Assembly (NCBI RefSeq): GCF_009295825.1
Contig: NZ_WHKF01000001.1
Location: 124,001-188,000 of the forward strand
Origin: Marinifilum sp. N1E240
GTDB taxonomy: Bacteria; Bacteroidota; Bacteroidia; Bacteroidales; Marinifilaceae
Length of the DNA: 64,000 nucleotides
Direction: 5' to 3'
Positions within the stretch are counted from its first letter, which is position 1, and each line of letters opens with the position of its first letter. The position numbers and the translations under genes were made by a program. Shown in pieces: positions 35,301 to 43,780 of the stretch. The notes below the pieces were generated by a model, which made no database searches, was not told the origin of the DNA, and saw only the letters and a list, made by a program, of their open reading frames with translations.

Positions 35301-36267
35301 TTTCTAACAATTGGGATGCCCAATGGCAAATTTGATTGGTTTTTCCGCTTCCTGCACTTCCCAAAAGAATAAAGGCTGTTGATGTTGATTTCGCAAATTC
35401 CTGAAACGATTGGCTAATCTGATTCCGGTCGGTGAATACCTCGGCATCGTATTTTTCTTTCGACATTTCAGCCAGGAAACCATAGGTTTGATTGTTAGCT
35501 TCTTTCAGATAATCATCCCATTGTTTCTTGCTTTGCAAAAGGCTAATGCCTTCCTTTTTACGTGCCTCGATAACTGAATATTCTTCCTGTAAATCGAGCA
35601 TTAAAAGTCCAATTGCAAAGTTGATGGTGTAGTCGCGGAATTCGGTGGTGCAATTTCCAGTGATTAGGCTTTGAGACTGTTTAAAATCGCCGGCATTCAA
35701 ATCAAAACTTTTTAGAATTTCCTTATCTGATAGATCTTTAATCTCAGCTAAAAATGGATCGGTGATCATTCTGCATCCCTTCAGGGTATTTATGGCATCG
35801 AGCAGGATTTTTTGCTCTACAAAATCGGTAAATTCTACTTGCAGGCGCAGTAGTTCTTCATACTTGCCCTTCTCTTTCCAAACCCTTGTATTTTCCTCAA
35901 TTATTGATTGTAGCTCCTTATTTTGAGCGATCAAAAATTGATTGTTTTGCACGTAATCATTCAGACTTGAGTAGTCGCTTAACATGGCAAGACAGCGCTT
36001 GGCACAAAAATTGGTTTGAGTTTTTTCATTGGCAAAAAGCTCTTCCATATTTTCTTGCCAAGCCTTCATAGATTTATTCCAGATGGCATGAATGTATTTT
36101 AGGAGCCCATTGTTTACATGATTTTTTATTCTGGAGGCTGTACTTAACAGCTCCATGTTTTCATGTTGCTGAAATTCTTTACGGATTAGGGTTCTTATTT
36201 CGCAGCCATTGGCTTTCACCTCCGCTTCGGCAAAGTATCTGATTGGGGATATTTCTGTTATCAGCAT
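32344..36267 (-). CDS. NACHT/STAND-type P-loop NTPase, very large
   Basis: 1307 residues. N-terminal region about 1-290, helical and of unknown role, then a P-loop GSAGSGKT (residues 303-310), Walker B at RVYLFFDAINEC (Asp376 region) and a sensor-like ISCRSYTW, which is the STAND pattern. The C-terminal half (about 600-1307) is helical without recognised repeats. STAND NTPases act as molecular switches; some bacterial NACHT proteins are antiphage sensors. Here a GDPD gene follows immediately, and no other defence gene is adjacent. The family assignment rests on the NTPase motifs only. Confidence 0.75.
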   Translation of the reverse strand: MLITEISPIRYFAEAEVKANGCEIRTLIRKEFQQHENMELLSTASRIKNHVNNGLLKYIHAIWNKSMKAWQENMEELFANEKTQTNFCAKRCLAMLSDYSSLNDYVQNNQFLIAQNKELQSIIEENTRVWKEKGKYEELLRLQVEFTDFVEQKILLDAINTLKGCRMITDPFLAEIKDLSDKEILKSFDLNAGDFKQSQSLITGNCTTEFRDYTINFAIGLLMLDLQEEYSVIEARKKEGISLLQSKKQWDDYLKEANNQTYGFLAEMSKEKYDAEVFTDRNQISQSFQEFAKSTSTAFILLGSAGSGKTNQICHWASQLLEKNECVICINSKIFSNISLEEYFQTAFGELKLETLLTNLQILANQNRKRVYLFFDAINECVDYFDKSSQKNQKGPIELLKIIDKYFIKHNLPNLKIVISCRSYTWKELIELEASAIKHDLYYSNQRKEEHTTIQHLSESELKCTYKKYQNKYQLKTSSEELFHSDFNLIRNRLSDPLILKMASLVFQNQVLPKDIRLFHSNQLFENLLKEKGITQTAKNKREHILLNKIAKYLWKSGQDSISMEQLILAFDDDDYPLHKLSKSIFDNDEFEFSLVFDALIEKGILKIEKKYGRDEIRFVYERYQEYLFARIFKDQENLKLSHPALTIPAEAYKRELLTGKNYAVVRNALRSALLQDYLDKNNDPKTILSLACDNNYEVQQLVIDALSVILQEDYNQLWSLLEQMLSYNCEHSNEKGKRLDKLEKLLEDYSKKKTNNPSTRYEQRWQERNLILNDLSHTIQVKKIAIYAIYEIFKSDIYQNHLYPKEKHPVSSLLHAMANPISRVRDIVSLYVYYITKLDKNLWSEILDQLAGKMTKSNVILNFWNDSLKKHVFEPAIRISTLLIVEDLSSKKNVDLSKDYDFTFSIINRWIKILTEFSIVFPVLKKFTLRKLATVQSEYVNNGIEYQHFWDKIPIHSQNGEWSHEGYNQVLDYLTNDKEDFIKLHPLAMKAMYSGDSYSFFMLERVLIMQAFKDWKRIENIVQQVNNADVSNPCTDYMQMSIMYVLFRYMIKTKNPDKEAMHLFSVLVYNWTTRCKGSYYAHNNFAANNNKPYKQYTLNWYGAAYCTHYGDGNKREGDEYPMPIFYQLIDEAMQKMDKDLLYCCIENIAVLVTDFGYYKSALQLFEYVVNKIQYESTIIELDSIQVERDNYQDDLRTFLCKTLGTIKSYHHKEVDFFIYNNLRNSTFPEIDKFREELIKYNQSYENIGDLLTHKFGNFIIWSFQNDPKVSASLKQIMQYGTEADNYKGWFKKLSTHVFDQLFGIEF

Positions 36268-36671
36268 ATCTTTTTTTTTACAATGACAGATGAAAGTTGT
36301 TGTCCATTAAAAGCCTGAATTTACAGAGAATATCTCCAGCTTTTGATCTTATTTTTTTCACTATCATTTTTTGGAAATGGAGGTTTCCAATCATTTCCAA
36401 AATTAAAATTTGGCTTCTCTATAGATTTGTTCATAGAAATTTCAACTGAATGTTTGTTCCGTACGAACTTGGTTAGCTACCAAAGATAATAAACATTCTC
36501 AAAGAGTGAACATAAGCAATTCGATAATTGCTTTGAAAGGACGACTTGTCGTTTTGCTTACTGTTCATTCATCCTTTCACAAACTTTTTACCAGAAGGTT
36601 TTCTGGTTTTCAATTTAAACGCTCACCAAGCTTACTGGGCGAGCTATGTCAAATTTTTAAATCCAAAAAAA
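36268..36671. other. divergent intergenic region
   Basis: No gene seen. It holds an inverted repeat at 36370-36401 and small stem-loops near the lipoprotein start, such as ACCAGAA...TTCTGGT around 36580-36605. It separates the divergent NACHT and lipoprotein genes. Confidence 0.4.
36370..36401. repeat. inverted repeat upstream of the NACHT-type gene
   Basis: Ten-base arms TTTGGAAATG and CATTTCCAAA around a 12-nt centre, 103 bp or more upstream of the NACHT start and about 270 bp from the lipoprotein start. A stem-loop or an operator. Confidence 0.4.
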
Positions 36672-37067
36672 ATGAAAAAATATACATTTATTTCGACCGT
36701 ATTAATCGCTTTATTCTCTTTAATTTTTGTTAGTTGTGATAATAATGATGAGGATTTTGTGCCAGAAAAGCAGACTGTATCTATCAAATGGGATAAGTGG
36801 AAAACTCAGGTTAAGAGTGGTGATAATGATGATGATCTGTTACCTGATATTCCTATACTAACAGGAAAGGCAAGTAATTCTGATGGTTCGGCAGCAATTG
36901 AAGTGAGTGTTGAATTACAGTCTTTGCCTAATTTTACATTGAAAGATCAATCTGTAACAGATCTAGAAGGAAATTTTATCTTTTATGATGTTGCAAAAGG
37001 GGCTTATCAGATTGTAGTAAAACAGCACGGAGAGGTAGTAGGAACTTCAGAACTTCTAATAGAGTAA
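36672..37067 (+). CDS. lipoprotein with carboxypeptidase-regulatory-like domain
   Basis: 131 residues. Lipobox FVSCDNN (Cys22), an acidic linker (NNDEDF, GDNDDD) and a single beta-sandwich (VTDLEGNFIFYDVAKGAYQIVVKQHGE). This last motif is typical of carboxypeptidase-D regulatory-like/SdrD-B-type folds used as surface modules. I take 36672 as the start because it gives a proper signal peptide. It precedes the TPR kinase gene by 172 nt in set B. Confidence 0.75.
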   Translation: MKKYTFISTVLIALFSLIFVSCDNNDEDFVPEKQTVSIKWDKWKTQVKSGDNDDDLLPDIPILTGKASNSDGSAAIEVSVELQSLPNFTLKDQSVTDLEGNFIFYDVAKGAYQIVVKQHGEVVGTSELLIE

Positions 37068-37239
37068 GTTAAAGTGATGATTATCCCATTTCTATTTAAA
37101 TTGATCAACTTTTATTGAGTTATAATAGAGGATAATAATAGAAATGTTAAATTTACGAAAGTCATCTTAAAGGATGACTTTCCTTTTTCAAATGTATTTG
37201 TCAGTTTTTAAACTATCTATATTTTAAATGTAATATCAA

Positions 37240-39060
37240 ATGCTAAAAATTATATTCCTTTCTTTAATACTAGTTATAGAAGTTGTATATTCTGTAAAAG
37301 CTGAATCAGAAAATAAAACTCTTTCTCGAGAGAAAGTGGTTAAATTGATTAAAGTTGGAGTTGTACATTGGTCAAAACAAGAATATGATAGTGCTGCATA
37401 TTATTTGTCTAAAGCAGAAAAGAAGTCAATTGAGATAAAGGACACACAGTTAATGATTTCTTGCACGAATAATATGGGAATGCTTCAAACATCAATTGGG
37501 GAGTATGACAAAGGAATTGAATATTATAAGAAGACTTTAAATCAATTACCTCCTAATAAATCATCAAAATCAAAATTATTGGCTTTACTGAATATAGGAA
37601 TTACCTATAAGAGGAAAGGTGACTACGAAACAGCATTGCATTATTTATTACAAGCACAGATATCTGCCTTAGATTTTCCTAATGGAAAAGAGTTAGGATC
37701 TTGTTATAATGAGATAGGTATTGTGAAATTTTCACAAAAACAATATGAATCTGCAATAGAATATTATCAGAAATCATTAAAAATAAGAAGGGAAATAGGT
37801 TATAAAAAGGGAATTGTTGGATCACTTAATAATATTGGGAATGCATATAAGGAATTAAAGCAATATGATAAGGCATTGAAATTTTTTCATGAATCTTTAG
37901 AACTTAAAAAGCAGTTAGGAAATATTAAATATTTGTCCACAACTTATACCAATATCGGGGAAATGAAATTTCGATTGGGAAATTATGTCCAAGCTGAAGA
38001 AAATTTACAAAAATCACTTTGTTTAAAAGAATTGGGAAAGGATCGTGCTGGTTGTGTTACAAGTCTTTGTTTATTGGGTGAGCTCTATATTATACAAAAC
38101 AAATATACAAATGCTGAAAGTTATCTGTTAAGAGCAATGGCAACTGCAGAAGAAATCAAAGCTTTGGATTTACAAAGAGAAGTTTATCTACAATTAAAAA
38201 ACTTATATGCCGCCCAAAACCAAGGAAAACAAGCCTTGGCTTATTACGACAAATACATTGCAGTAAAAGACAGCATTTTCAATACTGAAAATATGCAGCA
38301 CATGCAGGAGATGGAAACCCGTTACCAAACTCGTGAAAAAGAGCAGCAAATAGAGGTGTTGAACATTGAAAAGGAAGCCAAGGAAAAGGAAAGTTTGTAT
38401 ATGAAGATTGTGCTAGGCGTGTTTTTATTTTCTATGCTACCACTTGCTTTTTTTATGAAACAACGCCATAAAACCAGGTTGTTACAAGAGAGAATTACCG
38501 GAGAAAATAGGGAGTGCAATCGCATTAGTCGCGATTTACACGATGGCGTAGCAAGTAGCTTGAGTCATTTGTGCCGAAGTATAGAAAAGGAAGATACAGA
38601 GCAGGAATTTGCAGTACAGTTACGAAAAATTAGCGATGAGGTGCGAAGCATTTCTCATCAGTTAAATATGACTGCCATTGGCAATCAAAAGTTTCGAGAG
38701 GCTTTGTCCGATTCATTGCCATTGGATCATTTCCCTAAGGATATTGATTTAAAAATTCATTTGTCGGAAGATTTTGAAATTGACGATTACAAGAAGAAAG
38801 TTTATATCATTCGCATTGTTCAGGAATTGATAAACAACAGTCTAAAACATGCTCAGGCATCTACCATTATCATTAAATTTAAAAAGGAAAACAGCAAATT
38901 GCAATTGGAATATGCCGACGATGGAATTGGTGTAGATTTGGAAAAAATCCGCAAAGGAAATGGCTGGCACAACATTCACGAGCGAGCGGAATTTTTATCG
39001 GGCAAGCTAAAGATTGATAGCTCTGAAGGCAATGGGTTTTATTTGAAGTTGGTGGTTTGA
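37240..39060 (+). CDS. TPR-repeat NarX-type sensor histidine kinase (set B)
   Basis: 606 residues: signal peptide, about eight TPR repeats (33-350), a transmembrane helix (about 390-405), HisKA_3 with H434 in RISRDLHDGVASSLS, and HATPase_c (ELINNSLKHAQA, ADDGIGVD, GNGWHNIHERAEFLSGKL). The kinase looks intact, in contrast to the one at 5493-7811. Response regulators at 41231-41890 and 42139-42879 are the likely partners; HisKA_3 kinases usually pair with LuxR-type regulators, so the first is favoured. Confidence 0.88.
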   Translation: MLKIIFLSLILVIEVVYSVKAESENKTLSREKVVKLIKVGVVHWSKQEYDSAAYYLSKAEKKSIEIKDTQLMISCTNNMGMLQTSIGEYDKGIEYYKKTLNQLPPNKSSKSKLLALLNIGITYKRKGDYETALHYLLQAQISALDFPNGKELGSCYNEIGIVKFSQKQYESAIEYYQKSLKIRREIGYKKGIVGSLNNIGNAYKELKQYDKALKFFHESLELKKQLGNIKYLSTTYTNIGEMKFRLGNYVQAEENLQKSLCLKELGKDRAGCVTSLCLLGELYIIQNKYTNAESYLLRAMATAEEIKALDLQREVYLQLKNLYAAQNQGKQALAYYDKYIAVKDSIFNTENMQHMQEMETRYQTREKEQQIEVLNIEKEAKEKESLYMKIVLGVFLFSMLPLAFFMKQRHKTRLLQERITGENRECNRISRDLHDGVASSLSHLCRSIEKEDTEQEFAVQLRKISDEVRSISHQLNMTAIGNQKFREALSDSLPLDHFPKDIDLKIHLSEDFEIDDYKKKVYIIRIVQELINNSLKHAQASTIIIKFKKENSKLQLEYADDGIGVDLEKIRKGNGWHNIHERAEFLSGKLKIDSSEGNGFYLKLVV

Positions 39061-39238
39061 TTGTTACAATTGAGTTTTTGTATCATGAATAAGGCAATTA
39101 TTTTTTCACTCTGAAAAATAAATAAATGAGTCTGTTACTTTGATTGCAATGCTGGGTAAATAGCCTATTATCTTAAACAATTGTAAGGTATTTCATTTTA
39201 TTTTTGATTTGGTAAGTTTAGATCAAACAGCTAATAAA

Positions 39239-40162
39239 ATGAATATTCCGATGAAACAAATCCTGCTATTTTTCTCTGTTTTTTTAACATCCTTAACTCT
39301 TCTTGGTCAAATAAAAAAAGTTGCCATGCTCGAACCTATTGCTCAAACCGAAGGGGTAACGGTAATGGTTAAAGGAATGGTTCGAGGAGAACTTACTAAA
39401 TCGATTAGTAAAGAACCTGGTTTTAATGCCTTTACTCGCACCGATATCGATAAAATGATGAAAGAGCTGAAGTTTCAAGATTCAGGTATGGTTAATGACG
39501 AACAGAGAATTAAATTGGGTCAACTTTCAGGAGCTGATTATGTGTGTGTATCGAAAGTGACAAAAGATGGAAATGCCTATTATTTGGAAGCATTTTTAGT
39601 GCATTTGGAAAGTGGAAGAATAGACAATCCTGCCTCAGCTTTTGTTGAAGGTGGTTATGCATCTGTAAATAAAGCCTGTCAGAAAATTGCCGGTGAAATG
39701 GTAGGGAAAAAGGTGGATGTGCAAATACCAATTGTTGAAAAGAAAATAGATGCGAAATATCAAAAAGAAGCTAGCTCTAAAATGACAGTCTCTACCAAAC
39801 AACCATTTGAAATCTATAATGTGTCGGTGAACTTTAAAAACCATAAAATAATGGTAATTGATAAAGATTTTACCAAAGGAATGACAAAAGGTGAGGCTGT
39901 AAAAGCATGTAAGAATTTAAATTATGGTGGATATAACGATTGGCGATTACCTACCCAACAGGAGATAATTGTGCTTCATCAGCACAGGCTTGAATTAACA
40001 GGATTAAATCATAAACAATACTGGTATACTGAAAGAGGTAGAATTGGGAGTTTAAATTTTAAAAGTTTTGCTTCTAGATATGAATCATCCCGAAAGAATG
40101 CCTGGTGGAAAGGTTATGATGATACAAGATTGGGAGTTAGATGTGTAAGAACTGTAAATTAA
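39239..40162 (+). CDS. CsgG-like protein with DUF1566 C-terminal domain (set B)
   Basis: 307 residues. Signal peptide (to about GQIKK), then a CsgG-like domain (KKVAMLEPIAQTEGVTV, SGADYVCVSKVTKDG; residues about 22-170), and a C-terminal DUF1566 domain (GGYNDWRLPTQQEI, RLGVRCVRTVN). I set the start at 39239, the first ATG of the frame; 39251 is also possible. It overlaps in role with the set A CsgG/FlgT-like protein. The next gene starts 4 nt after its stop. Confidence 0.75.
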   Translation: MNIPMKQILLFFSVFLTSLTLLGQIKKVAMLEPIAQTEGVTVMVKGMVRGELTKSISKEPGFNAFTRTDIDKMMKELKFQDSGMVNDEQRIKLGQLSGADYVCVSKVTKDGNAYYLEAFLVHLESGRIDNPASAFVEGGYASVNKACQKIAGEMVGKKVDVQIPIVEKKIDAKYQKEASSKMTVSTKQPFEIYNVSVNFKNHKIMVIDKDFTKGMTKGEAVKACKNLNYGGYNDWRLPTQQEIIVLHQHRLELTGLNHKQYWYTERGRIGSLNFKSFASRYESSRKNAWWKGYDDTRLGVRCVRTVN

Positions 40163-40166
40163 GTTT

Positions 40167-41222
40167 ATGATGAAGTGTGTTAAGTTGTTAATATTGATTT
40201 TTATGGGACAATTAACTTATGCTCAATCGACAGATTGGATGACAGAAGATTACCGTAGGTTAAATTTCCCGAATAATAATTACCTAACAGCATTTGTTAG
40301 TGGTGAAAAGAATCAGGATGAAGAATTATCTGATGCGATTGCTCGAATTAAAGAATTAGCCAAAGAAGAAATCTCTTCTAATATCTTAACTACGATAAAA
40401 AGCAGTTCTGAATTAAATTTAGTAAGTAGAGTAGATGAAGGAGCAGAAAAGATTAACCAATCGTATTCTACAAGTATTAAATCATCAAGCTTTACAAAAA
40501 TTAATGGAATTCATGTAGATACTCATGTACAAAAAGGGAAAAAGAGAAAACAGCTGATTTATGCTTTTGCGTATGTTAGAAAAGAAGATTTGATAAGCTA
40601 TTATAAAAAGGATATTAAGAAAAAAATGAGTGAGCTTGAATCTTTTATTAATACAGCGGATCAACACATTAAAAATCTTGAAAATAGTAAAGCAAAGGAA
40701 AAATTTTTAGCTGCAAGAAGAATGTATAATGAAATTGATTTTGATTACGAAATTTTGATGGCACTTGATGGTGAACTACTAAGTTTAGGGATTAGTGTAG
40801 ATGATATTATTAAAGTGAAAGAAGAAGTTGAAAAGGGTTTACACGCTATTAAATCTGGACCGAGCTTTTATTTACAAATACAATCTGAAATTTTTAATAC
40901 GAAAACTTCCGTTCTTGCGAACAAATTAAAGGCAGAGTTGGCAGAAAGTAAATATTCTTATACTAGACTAATTGCTAATGCAGATTGGTTAATAAGAATT
41001 AATGCCAAGGCTCGAAAGCACAACAATAATTATGGTACATACATTAGCTATGTGGATGCTACGGTTTGTTTTGAGAAAACATTTAATAAAGAAGAAGTAT
41101 ATCAGAATACAATAAAACAAAAGGGCGTTAGTATGAATAATTTTAAAGATGCATCGGAATTGGCTTACGAAGATCTTGCTAAAAAAATCAAGGACTTAAT
41201 GATTGAATTTTGTACAGATTAA
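40167..41222 (+). CDS. LPP20-like secreted protein (set B)
   Basis: 351 residues with a signal peptide (to LTYAQ). Motif-bearing N-terminus: FPNNNYLTAFVSGEKNQDEELSDAIARIKELAKEEIS and a Ser-rich stretch of the kind seen in LPP20-like proteins. The remainder is predicted mostly helical. It forms a two-gene unit with the CsgG-DUF1566 gene and converges on the LuxR-type regulator (gap 8 nt). Confidence 0.6.
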   Translation: MMKCVKLLILIFMGQLTYAQSTDWMTEDYRRLNFPNNNYLTAFVSGEKNQDEELSDAIARIKELAKEEISSNILTTIKSSSELNLVSRVDEGAEKINQSYSTSIKSSSFTKINGIHVDTHVQKGKKRKQLIYAFAYVRKEDLISYYKKDIKKKMSELESFINTADQHIKNLENSKAKEKFLAARRMYNEIDFDYEILMALDGELLSLGISVDDIIKVKEEVEKGLHAIKSGPSFYLQIQSEIFNTKTSVLANKLKAELAESKYSYTRLIANADWLIRINAKARKHNNNYGTYISYVDATVCFEKTFNKEEVYQNTIKQKGVSMNNFKDASELAYEDLAKKIKDLMIEFCTD

Positions 41223-41230
41223 AAGTACCA

Positions 41231-41890
41231 TTAGTCATTCATTGTCCTATTCCAAAAATGCTTTAAACCATCCTTACTTTTCACATTTAACTTACGGTAA
41301 ATATTGGAGAGGTGCTTTTTCATGGTGTTTAGTCGAATACCTAATTTGTTTGCCAATAAATCGTTACTACTGGTATTTTCTTCGGAGATTAACTGAAGCG
41401 CTTTTTTCTCTGTTTTGGTTAGCGACTTTAGTTTTTCGTAATCGGTACTGTAGTATTTGCTTTCCTGTTCTTCAATTGCTTTTTTGAACTTTAGATAAGA
41501 GCTGGATTCATAAAAAACATCATCAGGCTGATCTAGCACTGCATCAACAGTCTCAAGCATTTCCTTTTCGCTGGCATCTTTGTTTAGATACGAATTAAAA
41601 CCTGCTTCGCGAATGTCTTTAAGAACCTGGTTAATTTTATGGCTGGTGTAAGCAATGCATTTTATATTGCTCTTTTTCTGTTTCACTTCTTTTACAAAGG
41701 AGATCCCATCTTCCTGATTGTTGTATTCCAAATCAACAATCATAAATTCCACATCTCGATTTTGAATAAAAGGCATTGCTTTCGACGGAGAACTGAATCC
41801 TTCCACACGAGCTTCGGGAAACATTTCTTTTAAAAGTTTCTCACTGGCTGTTCTCAATAAAGTGTGATCTTCTACGACTAATATATTCAT
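41231..41890 (-). CDS. LuxR-type response regulator (set B)
   Basis: 219 residues. Receiver domain MNILVVEDHTLLR with D53 (MIVDLEYN) as phospho-acceptor, and a C-terminal helix-turn-helix (LTKTEKKALQLISEENTSSNDLLANKLGIRLNTMKKHLSNIYRKL). I place the start at 41890; a longer frame to 41956 lacks family support. The gene is convergent with the LPP20-like gene. It is the natural partner of the HisKA_3 kinase at 37240-39060. Confidence 0.88.
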   Translation of the reverse strand: MNILVVEDHTLLRTASEKLLKEMFPEARVEGFSSPSKAMPFIQNRDVEFMIVDLEYNNQEDGISFVKEVKQKKSNIKCIAYTSHKINQVLKDIREAGFNSYLNKDASEKEMLETVDAVLDQPDDVFYESSSYLKFKKAIEEQESKYYSTDYEKLKSLTKTEKKALQLISEENTSSNDLLANKLGIRLNTMKKHLSNIYRKLNVKSKDGLKHFWNRTMND

Positions 41891-42138
41891 TTTAGAAAAT
41901 AATGGTATTAAGCTAGTGGGGTAATCGAAAATAGAAATTAATAGTGGAATATTCATTTACTAGTTAATTTATTTTATGAATAGCATGATTCTGGGTTTTA
42001 ATCATTGAATTGCTTGTTTGGAGAGTTCAAAATTGGCTTTTGATAATTTGCTAGCCAGGATTTGTACTACTTCGGGTTATTTTAAAGATCATCAGGAATG
42101 GTGAATTTCGCAGGTATAAACCTTTAAAACTATCTGCT

Positions 42139-42879
42139 ATGTCAAACTATTTAATCGTCGACACCGACAAAAAAGCCAGTAATGACCTTAAATTAAAATT
42201 AAGAGAGGTGGAATCTAAGTGTGGTATATATCAGGCTTATACTATAGAGGAGGCACTTTTGCTTTATGTCTTACACAAGCCTCAAGTAATTTTTTTAGAA
42301 GTGAAATTAAAGAATGATAATGGCTTTGAATTGATACATCAATTGCTGGAATTAGGGGAACATCCGAAGTTTGCTTTTGTAACTAAGAGTAAAGACTTTA
42401 CGATTAAAGCCATTCGATCATCAGCTGTAGATTATTTACTGAAACCTGTAAACAAGGAAGATCTGCAATTTTGTTTGAACAGAGTTCAGTGTTTAGAAGA
42501 TGAGGAGTTGGAGAAGCAAAAAATGTCGGAATTATTCTTGAAATTGAGAATTAACAAAAGAGTAAGAATAAATACCCGAGTGGGTTTTGAAGTAATTAAA
42601 CCTGAAGAAATTTTATATTGTAAGGCGGATCGAAACTATACCGATATCAAGTTGGTGAGTGGATCTTGTTTAACCACTTCGAACACACTAAGCAGTGTGA
42701 TTCAACAATTGCCAACAGAATTGTTCTTTAGAATCGGTCGATCGGCTACGATTAATCTGGATTATTTAAAATCGGTAAATCGCAAAGAAAAGCAGTGTTT
42801 GTTGTGTTGTGATAATGAAATTTACAAATTGCCAATGTCACCGAATCGTGTTCATCAATTATCAGAAGTATTGCGGTAA
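42139..42879 (+). CDS. LytTR response regulator with Asp-to-Glu receiver (set B)
   Basis: 246 residues. Receiver domain YLIVDTDKKAS with Glu54 in the position of the phospho-acceptor Asp (VIFLEVKLKNDNGFEL, normally LD), and the acidic pair reduced to D8-T9. The conserved Lys is in DYLLKPV. The C-terminal LytTR DNA-binding domain (VRINTRVGFEVIKPEEILYCKADRNYTDI) is intact. The Glu may mimic phosphorylation, so the protein may be constitutively active or phosphorylation-independent. Three nt later a small Cys-containing gene starts. Confidence 0.85.
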   Translation: MSNYLIVDTDKKASNDLKLKLREVESKCGIYQAYTIEEALLLYVLHKPQVIFLEVKLKNDNGFELIHQLLELGEHPKFAFVTKSKDFTIKAIRSSAVDYLLKPVNKEDLQFCLNRVQCLEDEELEKQKMSELFLKLRINKRVRINTRVGFEVIKPEEILYCKADRNYTDIKLVSGSCLTTSNTLSSVIQQLPTELFFRIGRSATINLDYLKSVNRKEKQCLLCCDNEIYKLPMSPNRVHQLSEVLR

Positions 42880-42882
42880 GTT

Positions 42883-43068
42883 ATGAAGATATTGAAGGAT
42901 TTATTTGACTTGCTAAACGATAGGGGATTTTCCATTTATTGTAATAGTTGTCGAGAGGCAATAGATAAAGTGGAAATTATTCCGTATCAAAAAGAATTGG
43001 TTTGCAAATATGGCGGGCATCGGAATAGTATAGCGATTGATCGGGATGGGAATATTATTCGGATATAA
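42883..43068 (+). CDS. small Cys-containing protein, unknown
   Basis: 61 residues, starting 3 nt after the LytTR gene stop. The sequence holds a C-x2-C pair (IYCNSCREAI) and a later Cys (LVCKYGGHRN), suggesting a metal site or zinc ribbon. No family recognised. Coupled translation with the regulator is likely if it is real. It ends at a strong terminator. Confidence 0.5.
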   Translation: MKILKDLFDLLNDRGFSIYCNSCREAIDKVEIIPYQKELVCKYGGHRNSIAIDRDGNIIRI

Positions 43069-43070
43069 AA

Positions 43071-43105
43071 AAACAGCGCATGAAGAATTTCTCCATGCGC
43101 CGTTT
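43071..43105. terminator. bidirectional terminator, LytTR unit / lipoprotein
   Basis: Arms around GCGCATGGAGAA / TTCTCCATGCGC with one mismatch, loop about 3 nt, and T-runs on both sides (AAAAAAAC on the left, GTTTAT on the right). It sits between the convergent small gene and the set B lipoprotein. Confidence 0.75.
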
Positions 43106-43123
43106 ATAGATGTGTATAATTTC

Positions 43124-43720
43124 TTAAAAACCTCTTTGCTGAGTCTGTAATTTTTGCATTTCCTCTTCAAAAGTCTTCTTGAATTTTTCGTAATCGTAAT
43201 CAACTTTTAATTTATCATCTTGCGATAATTTTTGGTTGATAGCTTCTTCCAAATCTTTAGCGCTCATTTCAATAGCGATATAAGTTTTGTATTTGTTTTG
43301 AGCAGTTCTGGTTTGCTTTTCGCAAATTACCTTAATGTTGTTTAACTGCTGGTTGATTACCTCGCGTGTTAGGCCTTCAAAACGCTCTTCAACCTGCTCA
43401 ACATTGTTCAATTCAGTTGAATTTACATAGTTGTCGATAGTTCCCTGAACAGTTGATTGAATTAAAGTAGCCAACTCAGCACGAGCGTTGGTTCCAGCTT
43501 TTTTCTTCGAAACCATTTGGTCTAAACTCTCGCCAATAGCTGAAGCTCTAAAGTTGTTTTTGTCACTCTGGTAATCAGAACCAGTGCAATACACTTCGAT
43601 TAATTCTTCGCCTTGTGCTTTTGTCGATACCGCTTTTTCTGCTGAACCGCATGAGCTTAATCCTGCAGCTAATAATACTCCTAATCCTAGGAATAACGAT
43701 TGTAGTTTTCTTGTTTTCAT
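43124..43720 (-). CDS. small lipoprotein, paralogue of 25170-25739 (set B)
   Basis: 198 residues with a lipobox (GLSSCGS, Cys24). The body repeats the features of the set A lipoprotein: YCTGSDYQSD, TNARAELATLIQSTVQ, EKQTRTAQNK and the C-terminal DDKLKVDYDYEKFKKTFEEEM. I take 43720 as the start (MKTRKLQS), where the signal peptide begins. It follows the LPP20 gene on the minus strand, 60 nt apart. Confidence 0.75.
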   Translation of the reverse strand: MKTRKLQSLFLGLGVLLAAGLSSCGSAEKAVSTKAQGEELIEVYCTGSDYQSDKNNFRASAIGESLDQMVSKKKAGTNARAELATLIQSTVQGTIDNYVNSTELNNVEQVEERFEGLTREVINQQLNNIKVICEKQTRTAQNKYKTYIAIEMSAKDLEEAINQKLSQDDKLKVDYDYEKFKKTFEEEMQKLQTQQRGF

Positions 43721-43780
43721 GTGTGTTGAATTTTTGTTGTAATGGCAAATTAACAAATGCTCATTACTAATTATTCATTT

